Positions 1 to 8,658 of a DNA stretch of 64,000 nucleotides are shown piece by piece. Location of the stretch: the NCBI GenBank assembly GCA_018267965.1, contig JAFDXK010000002.1, positions 372,001 through 436,000 of the forward strand. The letters run 5' to 3'. The translations under genes and the position numbers were made by a program. How positions within the stretch are numbered: the first letter of the stretch is position 1; the number at the start of each line of letters is the position of its first letter. The stretch is from Bacteroidota bacterium (GTDB lineage Bacteria; Bacteroidota; Bacteroidia; Chitinophagales; Chitinophagaceae). The notes below the pieces were generated by a model, which worked only from the letters and a program-made list of their open reading frames with translations, did not search any database and was not told where the DNA came from.

Positions 1-225
1 TGCTAATACTCTGCCGCCTTCTCGAAGGCTGTCATCCCATTCGGTTTCTATTATCTTTATTTTCTTCGGGTTTATGCTTTTTATCAAATCTAGAGTACCG
101 TCTTCAGATTTGCCTACAGCTATTACAAATTCATCACAAATGGGGAGTATCGATAATATAGCCTGTTTAATAGGATAATCGTACTTGATGGCATTGCGAA
201 TAAAACTGAACCCTGTTACTTTCAT
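1..225 (-). CDS. Glycosyltransferase family 2-like protein, 3' part missing (runs off the window)
   Basis: The first 75 codons are visible, starting at an ATG at 225. The N-terminus begins MKVTGFSFIRNA, followed by a stretch with SILPICDEFVIAVGKSEDGT. This resembles the first Rossmann strand and the nucleotide-binding Asp/Glu region of GT-A (family 2) glycosyltransferases that start with K-V-[ST]-G-F-[ST]-F-I-R-N. No catalytic DxD is visible because the gene leaves the window. It lies 18 bases downstream of the patatin-like gene on the same strand, so the two may be co-transcribed. The family assignment rests on N-terminal pattern only. Confidence 0.6.
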   Translation of the reverse strand, partial: MKVTGFSFIRNAIKYDYPIKQAILSILPICDEFVIAVGKSEDGTLDLIKSINPKKIKIIETEWDDSLREGGRVLA

Positions 226-243
226 GCAAAGCAAAGATAAGTG

Positions 244-2481
244 CTACTTTGTTTTTAATAGCTTTATTAAACTATCTGCAGTAGCCATATTTATCGGATT
301 GTAAATAGACAGCAGTAAATCTTGTTTTTCATACTGAGTGACGTGAAAGTTCATAGCAGCTGGTTTTTCTTTCTTCTCGGGTATGTATTGCATATTTAAA
401 ATACGCAGCCTGTCGTTATAATATAATTTGGCAAAATCTTTCATGTAACTGTGATTAAAGGATTGAAATGCTTCCCATTTATTTTGAATGGAAAATAATG
501 GTTCAGATATCATGCTGCCGATATTCTCAATTTCTGTTCCTTTAAATACTTCGTGCTCACGAGTGTCTCTTATTTCTAACAATATCACTTTGTGACTGTT
601 TTTTTCAATCCATTTTTGCATTACTTGCATATACCTCATCGCAACCTCTACTCCGAAATTATCGCGCATGCCTGCGTCCATAACATTGATTTCTGGTGTA
701 GATGGCAATTTTGCTACAGGTAGTATTATAGGGAATGTTGCGCTCATACGTAATGCTGAGGTGATGCACAGGTTTTGAGCATGCTGTTTACCAAAAAATG
801 CCTGAAAATCAACTGCATCAATAGGTGGATTGGCTGTATCTTCAAGTGCGTATGCTGGTTGTGTAAGATAGCTTATTGGTAAGGCAGACATCATCAGTTT
901 TTTGCCATCATTAATGATGGTGCCGTTAAAAATCATAGCCGGCATATCACAGTTGGCCTCGGCAACCGCATAATCTTTCAGGGTTTTACTCAGATAGCCA
1001 TCACAGTTGGCAATTATTTCTTTTTCAAATGCATAACCTCTGTTTTTTTTGTATGACCTTCCTGCAATAGATATTTTATTGATCGGCGAAATAATATCAA
1101 CACTGGCTAATGAAAATATGATAGCGTTGAGCAGGTCTTTACCTACGTTATATTGATAAGCTTGATCATAAGGCTTGGTAATCAAACCGTCTTTATAAGC
1201 CTTATGGACATCACGCCAATAAGCAGCACCAATCATGCCCCCTGAGGCGCCCGTCATTAACACAGTATTATTGTACAATTCTCCGTTCGTGATACTATCC
1301 AGGTATTGTAATGAACGGAAAGTCCAATATGCAGCACGCGAACCACCACCACTCACTGCTATAATTATAAGCGGAGGAGTTGAATCTGATGGGCTAATGT
1401 TTTTTGCTTTCCATTTATCAAGTCTATGCTCTTCTGTAATCTTATCCTGCAAGTACTTTTCAGGTGTGAATAATGCTTTTAAATGCTCATAATCATACTT
1501 GGGCCAGTTATCGCTATTCGTTGAGTAATCAATACCATAAGCTATACTTCTAAAATGAATAAAGTTGAGATTAACTAGCACAGACATCAGGAAAATGAGG
1601 CATATCCATCCTATCATTTCCCAGCTACGAAGGAAGTATTTCATAGCTCCCACAGCACCCATTACCACCGCAAATAACAATAAAAACCCGGCAGCAGCCG
1701 GAATCCGCATTTTGGGATTATCCATGAATATCCCCAATGTCAGTAGGACCACCAATGCGAACAAAGTAGCAGTTATTGCGTTACGGTGGTGCTTGCGTAA
1801 TACTGTATCTAACAAACGAGGCGAATAAGGCTCAAGCTCAGAGAACTTTTTTATGTTGAATTTCCCTGTAACATATGTTTCTGCTTTAATGATATCATAC
1901 TGGATATCCAAAGTATCATAAGGTATTATTTGTTTGATGAGGCTGGGATTAGCAACTTTTGCCAATACAACTTTAAGTAAGTCTCTGTCTACCCGAAAGA
2001 AATAAGCAAAAGACATAAATGCTATCATTGCGCCACCGAGGTAAAAGCCGAATTGCAGTTTTAAGATTTCACCTATACCCGCACGTTCATTTGCTTTCAG
2101 ATAATAGATGTCAATGATAGTATACGCAGCCAGGTAACAAAAAGGTATGATGGAATTATTGATACAATATTTTAAAAAAGAATGGCGAGTAGCACCCAGG
2201 AAGGGCAATCGCTTACTGTGAATGATAAAGGTGGTGATATGCCAGGCCATGATAAATACAGCTGTAGTACCACCAAGTAGCACCATACTGAATACATTTG
2301 TTTTCCCCAGATATTCGGGAGCAAGAAATAATGATGACGCACCAAAGGCTGAAGCAAAATGACCGCTGATTGTCGCAAACAGTATCAACCAGAATAATAG
2401 TAATAGCTGGTATTTGCGAAAATGAATAAAAACAAGTTGAACAGGTAAAAAACGATATATGTTATGAATAATATTACGCAT
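244..2481 (-). CDS. Patatin-like serine hydrolase with N-terminal multi-pass membrane domain
   Basis: A 745-residue protein. Roughly residues 1-310 hold several hydrophobic segments (about 7-8 likely membrane helices). The C-terminal part carries the complete patatin catalytic set: the oxyanion-hole loop GGGSRAA around residues 378-384, the nucleophile elbow G-A-S-G-G with Ser413, and the D-A-G motif with Asp602 as dyad partner. Patatin domains hydrolyse acyl esters of phospholipids or other lipids. Here the active site is tethered to the membrane, so a lipid substrate is likely, but its identity cannot be read from sequence. The start ATG sits about 80 bases from ctaA, which lies upstream on the same strand. 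Confidence 0.85.
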   Translation of the reverse strand: MRNIIHNIYRFLPVQLVFIHFRKYQLLLLFWLILFATISGHFASAFGASSLFLAPEYLGKTNVFSMVLLGGTTAVFIMAWHITTFIIHSKRLPFLGATRHSFLKYCINNSIIPFCYLAAYTIIDIYYLKANERAGIGEILKLQFGFYLGGAMIAFMSFAYFFRVDRDLLKVVLAKVANPSLIKQIIPYDTLDIQYDIIKAETYVTGKFNIKKFSELEPYSPRLLDTVLRKHHRNAITATLFALVVLLTLGIFMDNPKMRIPAAAGFLLLFAVVMGAVGAMKYFLRSWEMIGWICLIFLMSVLVNLNFIHFRSIAYGIDYSTNSDNWPKYDYEHLKALFTPEKYLQDKITEEHRLDKWKAKNISPSDSTPPLIIIAVSGGGSRAAYWTFRSLQYLDSITNGELYNNTVLMTGASGGMIGAAYWRDVHKAYKDGLITKPYDQAYQYNVGKDLLNAIIFSLASVDIISPINKISIAGRSYKKNRGYAFEKEIIANCDGYLSKTLKDYAVAEANCDMPAMIFNGTIINDGKKLMMSALPISYLTQPAYALEDTANPPIDAVDFQAFFGKQHAQNLCITSALRMSATFPIILPVAKLPSTPEINVMDAGMRDNFGVEVAMRYMQVMQKWIEKNSHKVILLEIRDTREHEVFKGTEIENIGSMISEPLFSIQNKWEAFQSFNHSYMKDFAKLYYNDRLRILNMQYIPEKKEKPAAMNFHVTQYEKQDLLLSIYNPINMATADSLIKLLKTK

Positions 2482-2562
2482 GCTACCTGTCTTACTTACC
2501 TTAAGTTACAAAAAACTTTGTTCCCTTTTGTAATGCATTCGTATTATTAACACGAAACGGAA

Positions 2563-3642
2563 TTATTGACGCTTCGGACGGATGATGTATACGTTCACTA
2601 TTAACGCAATAAGCAGGAACATGGCTACTAACTGGTGCAGCAAGGCCAGTGTTTCAAATCCAAGGAATTTACCGAATACAATATTGGGTGAGCTGATCAC
2701 GGTAACGATACCTAAAACCACCTGAAGGATTACTAAAAAAAATGGCCACCATTTGGCACTATACAACACACTGTCTTTAAAGCCAGACGCAAATTTTGTT
2801 GCAGCTCCAAACCACAACATAATGAGTGTAAATAGAACGTAAGCAATTTCTCTGTGAACAAAATGGACATTAAGCGGGTGACTGAAAAAACTCTGCTCCA
2901 TCATGTGCGGAGGTATAAAATTGCCATTAATAAGTGGCCATGTTGGGGCAGCTATAGCAGCTTTCAATCCGGCCATAAAAGCTCCATATACCAGTTGTAT
3001 GCTCAGTAATGCTACATTAATAATGGTGAAATTGCGCAGGCGTTTGTTATACACTATTCTTTCTTCAGGCACAAGCAGTTGCAATGCAAACCAGAGCGTA
3101 TAGCACAGTAGTATTAATGCAGAAATGAAATGTATGGCCAGTTTAACGTGGTCTACATAAAGATTGGTATTATTCAAACCACTGTCTACCATAATCCATC
3201 CAATCAAACCCTGAACACCGCCGAGGATAAAAAGGATGATCAGTGGCGTTACCATCTTCTTATCAAAATAACCCTTCACTAAGAAGTATATAAACCCAAT
3301 ACCAAATACTACACCAAGTAACCTGGCCCATAGACGGTGAATCCATTCCCAAAAGAAAATGAATTTGAAATCGCTTAGTTCAAAATGATGATTGAGTATT
3401 TTGTATTGTGCAATGTGCTTGTACCCATCAAACGCCTTGTTCCACTCCTCCTCACTCATCGGGGGGAGGGCTCCCATAATAGGTTTCCATTCAGTAATTG
3501 ACAGGCCGGAACCTGTAAGGCGTGTAATTCCACCCAATAATACCTGCACCATTATCATCAAAACACCGGCTAATAACCAATACGCAACAGCCTTTTGTTT
3601 TTTATCCTGCACAACGGAAAATTTTATGCAAATGTAGCTCAT
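2563..3642 (-). CDS. ctaA: Heme A synthase (COX15/CtaA family)
   Basis: A 359-residue polytopic membrane protein with about eight helices. It carries the family signature LLGGITRLTGSGLSITEWKP near the N-terminus, followed by LPPMSEEEWNKAF. His residues of the paired heme sites occur in NHHF, WIHRLWARL, VDHVKLAIHF, HFVHREIAY and LLHQLVA. CtaA oxidises the C8 methyl of heme O to the formyl of heme A for aa3-type cytochrome oxidases. No cytochrome oxidase or ctaB is adjacent. The start is the ATG at 3642. A GTG ten codons downstream, which would begin QDKKQKAVAYW, would suit the usual family N-terminus better. Confidence 0.93.
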   Translation of the reverse strand: MSYICIKFSVVQDKKQKAVAYWLLAGVLMIMVQVLLGGITRLTGSGLSITEWKPIMGALPPMSEEEWNKAFDGYKHIAQYKILNHHFELSDFKFIFFWEWIHRLWARLLGVVFGIGFIYFLVKGYFDKKMVTPLIILFILGGVQGLIGWIMVDSGLNNTNLYVDHVKLAIHFISALILLCYTLWFALQLLVPEERIVYNKRLRNFTIINVALLSIQLVYGAFMAGLKAAIAAPTWPLINGNFIPPHMMEQSFFSHPLNVHFVHREIAYVLFTLIMLWFGAATKFASGFKDSVLYSAKWWPFFLVILQVVLGIVTVISSPNIVFGKFLGFETLALLHQLVAMFLLIALIVNVYIIRPKRQ

Positions 3643-3892
3643 GATAATGTGCTTTTTTGGCTACATTTTTATGTATATTTGAACCACCCTGTTGTTCCCA
3701 AACGAATAGTTTATCAGCAAACACAAACAATACTTATAAAATATTCTAATGTAATTTTTTACGAATATTTTTTAAGTCCTTTTGGCTTTTTATACTTGTT
3801 CTATGTGTATATTTACATAACACTGTGTAGGGTGTTGGTTTAAAATATATTATATAGAGAGGATTATTGTTTATATCTAAACTATTTTCATT

Positions 3893-4219
3893 ATGAGAAA
3901 AGCAGATGTTGTAACCAGCATTGCTGAAAAAACAGGTATCCCTAAGGTAGATATACTTGTAGCCTTGGAGGCCTTTTTTAAGGAAGTAAAACAATCGTTG
4001 GAGGAGGGAGAGCCTGTGTATGTTCGCGGATTTGGCAGTTTTATATTAAAAAAACGTGCAGCTAAGATTGGCCGAAATATCAAAAAAAATATTGCAGTAG
4101 AAATTCCTGAGCATTTTATACCTGCTTTTAAACCTGCAAAAGAGTTTGTGCAGGCAGTAAAAGATTCTAAACATGACCTTAAAGAGCATAAGGATTCTGA
4201 TCTTATGGACCATGATTAA
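3893..4219 (+). CDS. HU/IHF-family DNA-binding protein
   Basis: A 108-residue member of the bacterial nucleoid DNA-bending family. Residues 1-90 match the HU fold: the N-terminal helices MRKADVVTSIAEKTGIPK and ALEAFFKEVKQSLEEG, the GFGSF strand-turn, the basic RNIKKN segment, and IPAFKPAKEF closing the DNA-binding arm. The last 18 or so residues (HDLKEHKDSDLMDHD) are an acidic/His tail that canonical 90-residue HU lacks. HU-family proteins act as dimers that bend DNA. It stands alone, divergent from ctaA across a 250-base AT-rich gap. HU and IHF cannot be told apart here. Confidence 0.92.
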   Translation: MRKADVVTSIAEKTGIPKVDILVALEAFFKEVKQSLEEGEPVYVRGFGSFILKKRAAKIGRNIKKNIAVEIPEHFIPAFKPAKEFVQAVKDSKHDLKEHKDSDLMDHD

Positions 4220-4279
4220 ATACCCCTGTAGCGCGCTACACGCCCTATTTTTACTAACTTCGCGCTGAAATTTTTACTA

Positions 4280-5128
4280 TTGCGAAAGACACATTATATA
4301 ACGCTGGGCCTGGCTGTAGGCTTAATAGCAATATTGTATTGGGGCGTGAACACCACACCCCCGTTAAAAAAAGAAACTAAAATGTCCGGTGCCAATACTG
4401 CATCGGGCCCTATTTCGGTGGAAGCAGCTTCATTTGATTCAATACTGGAGGCATCAAACAAGCAACTGACAACAAACGCCGTATCTGAGATAGAAGCGAT
4501 TAACCAAAAAATTGGAGCCACAAAGGATTCGTCCCAAATGGCTCCTTTTTATTGGGATTTAGGTAAGAAATGGCAGGAAAACAAGCAATTCCCTGTAGCC
4601 GCATATTATTATGCCAAATCAGCAAAATTGGAGAATTCAGAAAAAAACCTCAATTTTGCAGGCCAATTATTTTTGGACCTTGTTCATAACGCAGGCTCAC
4701 AAGCTATGCAGGCATGGGAAGGACAGGAGGCAGTAGCCTGTTTTACCCGCTCTCTGGAGCTTAATCCGGCTAATGACACAGTCAAAATGGCTCTGGCGGC
4801 AGCTTATATTGAAGGCGTAGGGCAAACGATGCAGGGTGTACAATTACTATTGGGTATTACTAGGGAAAAACCGGATAATATACCGGCAAATCTGATGTTA
4901 GGCAGATTAGCCATACAATCCGGACAGTATGACAAAGCAATACAGCGTTTTGAAAACATACTGAAACTGGAACCCGAGAATACAGAAGCAATGTATTTTT
5001 TGGCAGAAGGATATAAAGGTAAAGGAGATAAAGCTAAGGCTATTGAGTTGTTCGAGCAGTGTAAGAAGATTGTAAATAAGCCTGAGTTTAGTAAAGAAAT
5101 AGATCAGTATATAAATTCATTTAAATAA
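4280..5128 (+). CDS. Membrane-anchored tetratricopeptide-repeat protein
   Basis: A 282-residue protein with an N-terminal signal anchor (HYITLGLAVGLIAILYWGV) and at least four TPR units in the C-terminal half (for example AVACFTRSLELNPANDTVKMALA, then YDKAIQRFENILKLEPENTEAMYFLAE). TPRs mediate protein-protein contacts, so the protein probably exposes a TPR scaffold to the periplasm. The start is a TTG at 4280. The first in-frame ATG at 4382 lies after the hydrophobic segment and would remove the anchor, so TTG is preferred. A near-consensus -7 element (TAACTTCG) lies just upstream. The next gene begins 20 bases downstream. Confidence 0.8.
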   Translation: MRKTHYITLGLAVGLIAILYWGVNTTPPLKKETKMSGANTASGPISVEAASFDSILEASNKQLTTNAVSEIEAINQKIGATKDSSQMAPFYWDLGKKWQENKQFPVAAYYYAKSAKLENSEKNLNFAGQLFLDLVHNAGSQAMQAWEGQEAVACFTRSLELNPANDTVKMALAAAYIEGVGQTMQGVQLLLGITREKPDNIPANLMLGRLAIQSGQYDKAIQRFENILKLEPENTEAMYFLAEGYKGKGDKAKAIELFEQCKKIVNKPEFSKEIDQYINSFK

Positions 5129-5148
5129 CGATAAAAACATTTTCAATT

Positions 5149-5241
5149 ATGCCGTGCGGTAAAAAAAGGAAAAGACATAAGATTGCTACTCACAAACGTA
5201 AAAAGCGTTTGAGAAAAAACCGTCATAAGAAGAATAAGTAA
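5149..5241 (+). CDS. 30-residue basic ribosome-associated peptide (AURKAIP1/COX24, mS38-like)
   Basis: An ATG-started ORF of 30 codons, MPCGKKRKRHKIATHKRKKR followed by a further ten mostly basic residues and TAA at 5239-5241. The pattern KKRKRHK-x-A-T-H-K-R-K-K-R is the signature of the short AURKAIP1/COX24-domain proteins of Bacteroidota, related to the C-terminal tail of mitochondrial ribosomal protein mS38. Such peptides are nearly all Lys, Arg and His, fitting rRNA binding. It lies 20 bases after the TPR gene and upstream of RNase G. The family identity is from memory of the motif; incorporation into the ribosome is inference. Confidence 0.8.
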   Translation: MPCGKKRKRHKIATHKRKKRLRKNRHKKNK

Positions 5242-5415
5242 GGAAAGGCCGGTTCGGGCTTTCTCTTCCCATCGCATTTATTCATAAAGATGCACTTACA
5301 TCTGTTGCAAATACCGGCAATACGGTATGGTAACAGGTGTAAGGTTTTTTGCATTGCGATTTTCTCTTAATGGAAAGCTTCACCGGCAAGTGTTAACCCT
5401 GTAAAACAGGCGGTG

Positions 5416-6975
5416 ATGAACAAAGAATTAATTATTAATGCTTCAGGTGAAGGCGTTGAAATTGCCCTGCTTGAAGATAAGAAACTGGTTGAGCTGCATT
5501 ATCAGCGCGGTCAGGATAATTTTGCCGTAGGCGATTTGTACCTGGGCAAAGTAAAGAAACTAATGCCCGGACTTAATGCGGCATTTGTAGATGTGGGATA
5601 TGAAAAAGATGCCTTCCTGCACTATACAGACCTCAGCCCATATTTCCGTTCGCTGGTAAAATTCAGTAAACAATCATTAGAAGGCAACCCGAGCTGGGGC
5701 GATGATTTCGGAAAGTTTAAGAACGAACAGGAAATTGTAAAGACCGGCAAGATTACGGAAGTTGCCAATCCTAAACCCGAAATACTGGTTCAAATACTAA
5801 AAGAACCAATCTCTCAAAAAGGGCCACGCCTTAGTTGCGAAATTTCTCTACCGGGACGATTTGTGGTGATGACACCGTTTAACGATGTGGTAGCCATATC
5901 GCGCAAAATACATTCGGCTGACGAGCGTAAGCGTCTGCAAAAAATAGTAGAATCCATAAAGCCTAAAAACTTTGGTGTGATTGTGCGTACAGCTGCAGAA
6001 GGAAAGAATACCTCAGAGCTGCATAACGATATCCTTGCTCTTGAGGCAATGTGGAAGAACATACAGCAAAACTTGAAAGGTGCTAAACCTCCTCAGCTTA
6101 TTATGAGCGAGCAGGATAAAACTACTTCTATCCTCAGGGATTTACTAAATGAAAGTTTTCAGAAAGTAGTGGTGAATGATAAACGCCTGATGGCCGAAAC
6201 GAAGGATTACATTGCACGTATAGCTCCTGAAAAAGAAGATATCGTAAGCTTCCACAATTCGGGCATGGCTGTATTCGACCAATATGGTATAACGAAACAG
6301 GTGAAAGCATCTTTTGGTAAAACAGTTAATCTGTCAAGCGGTTCTTACCTGATTATTGAGCATACAGAGGCCTTACATGTCATTGATGTGAATAGCGGTA
6401 CAAGAAGTGCAGATAGCGGCCAGGAACAAAATGCCGTTGCAACCAATCTTGAAGCAGCTGCTGAAATCGCGCGCCAGATGCGCCTGCGCGATTTAGGGGG
6501 TATCATCATTATCGACTTTATAGATATGAAACTGCCTGAGCACAAAAAGCAAGTGTTGGACGCTATGGAGCAGTTGATGGCTAATGACAGGGCAAGGCAT
6601 ACGATACTACCCATATCCAAATTCGGCTTGATGCAGATAACGCGCCAGCGCCTGCGCCCCGAATTGAATATCTCTACAGCTGAGGTTTGCCCTACTTGTA
6701 AAGGAACGGGCAAAATTGGTCCATCTATATTGATAGTAGATGAAATAGAAAAAGACCTGAAGTATCTTATCAATCAAGGGCACAGGGAGCTTACCATTCA
6801 TGTGCACCCTATATTGGGAGCATATCTTACTAAAGGCAATTTTTTCAAAAAATCAGTTATCAAAAAATGGGCCGCCGAAACTAAGGCTAAAATTAAAATT
6901 GTGACAGATAATAATGCCCCCATTACCCAATACCATTTCTTCGATACCAAAACTGATGACCTCATCAAATTATAA
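5416..6975 (+). CDS. rng: Ribonuclease E/G family endoribonuclease
   Basis: A 519-residue single-strand endoribonuclease for rRNA maturation and mRNA decay. Domain order: an N-terminal S1 fold (GDLYLGKVKKLMPGLNAAFV, then AFLHYTDL), a 5'-sensor region, and the DNase-I-like catalytic domain with Asp324 in HVIDVNSG and Asp367 in IIIDFIDM. Their 43-residue spacing equals that of E. coli RNase E D303/D346. The Zn-link CPTCKGTG (Cys425, Cys428) joins monomers. The length matches RNase G without the long degradosome tail of RNase E. A GTG at 5413 directly precedes the chosen ATG. A strong terminator follows. Confidence 0.95.
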   Translation: MNKELIINASGEGVEIALLEDKKLVELHYQRGQDNFAVGDLYLGKVKKLMPGLNAAFVDVGYEKDAFLHYTDLSPYFRSLVKFSKQSLEGNPSWGDDFGKFKNEQEIVKTGKITEVANPKPEILVQILKEPISQKGPRLSCEISLPGRFVVMTPFNDVVAISRKIHSADERKRLQKIVESIKPKNFGVIVRTAAEGKNTSELHNDILALEAMWKNIQQNLKGAKPPQLIMSEQDKTTSILRDLLNESFQKVVVNDKRLMAETKDYIARIAPEKEDIVSFHNSGMAVFDQYGITKQVKASFGKTVNLSSGSYLIIEHTEALHVIDVNSGTRSADSGQEQNAVATNLEAAAEIARQMRLRDLGGIIIIDFIDMKLPEHKKQVLDAMEQLMANDRARHTILPISKFGLMQITRQRLRPELNISTAEVCPTCKGTGKIGPSILIVDEIEKDLKYLINQGHRELTIHVHPILGAYLTKGNFFKKSVIKKWAAETKAKIKIVTDNNAPITQYHFFDTKTDDLIKL

Positions 6976-6980
6976 AATAA

Positions 6981-7005
6981 AAGGCGCCGACATCGGCGCC
7001 TTTTT
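6981..7005 (+). terminator. Rho-independent terminator of rng
   Basis: A near-perfect hairpin, AAGGCGCCGA / TCGGCGCC with a two-base loop, followed by TTTTT, six bases after the rng stop codon. It separates rng from the convergent lipoprotein gene. Confidence 0.92.
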
Positions 7006-7026
7006 GATCAATTAGGGGTATGATAA

Positions 7027-7815
7027 TTAGTTGATATTAATATTTCTTACAACTGCTTGTTCTTTAATGAATACATACTGCTTGCCGCTGTAAGTATTTA
7101 TGATGTATTTGAAAGGACAAACTTCAAGCAAAGCTGAATTGTCAGATACAGTAGCGAAACCAGAAAGGTCAGAAGCACTTATAGTAACTGTTCCTGCAGT
7201 AGCTAAATAACTTTTTGTCAATGATTTGCTACCTGACGCTATTACTACGTAAACAGAATCGGCACCTGTAAGTGTAGACGAGCTAAACGTAAAAGAAATG
7301 CCGCTTGATTTAGTTATAGAAGTAGGCATTGTTGCAGAATAGTTTGGAAAGCTACCTGAGTGTGTATATGTGATTGCAGGAACACCGTTACCACTATTAC
7401 CTGATACACTCCATGCTACGCCTGAATTATCAAGGTCCAGAGAAGAAGGTGTGGTACCACTGTTAGCCATCTTCATGTAGGAATTATTTGATTGTTTGTC
7501 TAATGCTTTATTGTTTACAGATACTGAGCCTCCGTCAACAAATGTTGAAGAACCCGGAGCGCTATAGAATATAGCAGAACCTATTTCGTTATTGAAAGGA
7601 ACAGTGACACCTGCCTGTGTAATAGTATAGTCCATTTTGATTGCTACTAATGCACCATATATATTACTACCCGTAGGGGTTGGGCTAACAGGAGTAGGAG
7701 TTGTAGGGGTTGTTGTTGTAGGGGTTGTAGGAGCAGGCGTTTCTTTTTTTTGACAAGATGCAGCTCCTAACAGTAATAATGCAGCTGCCAGCGTTACTTG
7801 AGTATACTTTTTCAT
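7027..7815 (-). CDS. Secreted lipoprotein with Pro/Thr-rich linker, function unknown
   Basis: A 262-residue protein. The start is placed at the ATG at 7815 because the product then begins MKKYTQVTLAAALLLLGAASC, a textbook lipoprotein signal peptide with lipobox G-A-A-S-C. The longer open frame upstream encodes non-signal sequence. After the lipidated Cys comes a Pro/Thr linker (repeats of TTPTTTTPTTPTP), then a Ser/Thr/Gly-rich domain with predicted beta character. I recognise no family in it. The linker suggests the domain is held away from the outer membrane. It lies convergent to rng and downstream of the response regulator gene on the same strand, about 145 bases away. Confidence 0.8.
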   Translation of the reverse strand: MKKYTQVTLAAALLLLGAASCQKKETPAPTTPTTTTPTTPTPVSPTPTGSNIYGALVAIKMDYTITQAGVTVPFNNEIGSAIFYSAPGSSTFVDGGSVSVNNKALDKQSNNSYMKMANSGTTPSSLDLDNSGVAWSVSGNSGNGVPAITYTHSGSFPNYSATMPTSITKSSGISFTFSSSTLTGADSVYVVIASGSKSLTKSYLATAGTVTISASDLSGFATVSDNSALLEVCPFKYIINTYSGKQYVFIKEQAVVRNININ

Positions 7816-7961
7816 TTTGCAAGTTTTTATTATTATAAATAGAGTATCAAAATTGTTATGACAAAAGTATTCACAGCCATATGGACGGGTAATACACGCA
7901 CTGCGGTATTTTTTCCTCCGTACCAGTACGGACGCCATGTGATAAAAGAAAAATAAAGCGC

Positions 7962-8606
7962 TTATATGAGTTTGCGCTCCATGGCATATTTAATAAGTCC
8001 CACTACCGTTTTAGTATTGGTTTTACGGAGCATGTTTTTACGATGTGTTTCTACCGTGCGTTCGCTTATAAACAACGTGTCGGCAATTTGTGCATTGCTA
8101 TATTCCTGTGCCACCAGTTTCAGTATTTCAAGCTCGCGCTCAGTAAGTTTAGGTTCATCGGGTTGTTCCAGTTTTTTTTGCTGTCGCACAACCATTGTTG
8201 TTATTTTTTCTGATACCTCGGAAGAGAAATACATTTTGCCCTCAGCCACCAGTCGAATAGCATCTAGCAGTTCTTTGTCATTCACATTTTTTAGCAAATA
8301 GCCAGAAACCCCAGCTTCAATCATTTCCATAATGTGCGTCGCATCATCATGCATCGATAATGCTATGACGTGGATATTAGGGTAAAACTCCTTTATTTTT
8401 TGTGTCAGTACATCACCAGTCATGCCCGGCATATTGATATCTACAATGGCCACGTTAGGTACTGTAGTTTTTAATTCGTCAAATAATGCCAAGCCGTTAT
8501 CGTACAAGCCTGCTACTTCAATATCCTTTTGTTTTTGCAATAAGGCCTTTAATCCATCCAGTAATATGTGGTGGTCGTCAGCAACTACAATCCTTATTTT
8601 GCTCAT
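7962..8606 (-). CDS. NarL/FixJ-type response regulator
   Basis: A 214-residue two-domain regulator. The receiver domain has the acidic pair Asp10-Asp11 and the phosphoacceptor Asp56 in VAIVDINMPGM, with conserved Ser and Lys switch residues in IALSMHD and LLKNVNDKE. The C-terminal LuxR-type helix-turn-helix begins LTERELEILKLVAQ and contains ISERTVETHRKN as recognition helix. Phosphorylation would promote dimerisation and promoter binding. No histidine kinase is adjacent, so its partner must be elsewhere. It lies downstream of mfd on the same strand, 52 bases away. Its targets are unknown. Confidence 0.93.
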   Translation of the reverse strand: MSKIRIVVADDHHILLDGLKALLQKQKDIEVAGLYDNGLALFDELKTTVPNVAIVDINMPGMTGDVLTQKIKEFYPNIHVIALSMHDDATHIMEMIEAGVSGYLLKNVNDKELLDAIRLVAEGKMYFSSEVSEKITTMVVRQQKKLEQPDEPKLTERELEILKLVAQEYSNAQIADTLFISERTVETHRKNMLRKTNTKTVVGLIKYAMERKLI

Positions 8607-8658
8607 ACTTGGGGGGTATTCTTACTCAAGATACAGCAATAGATGAATGAAAAAAAGC

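Noticed and set aside
3643..3892. ORFs in the gap between ctaA and the HU/IHF gene
   Set aside because: AT-rich sequence with low-complexity translation; the gap more likely holds two divergent promoters.
5242..5415. Possible small RNA or terminator in the gap before rng
   Set aside because: Only a weak, mismatched hairpin (AAAGGCC / GGGCTTT) can be drawn, with no good T run.
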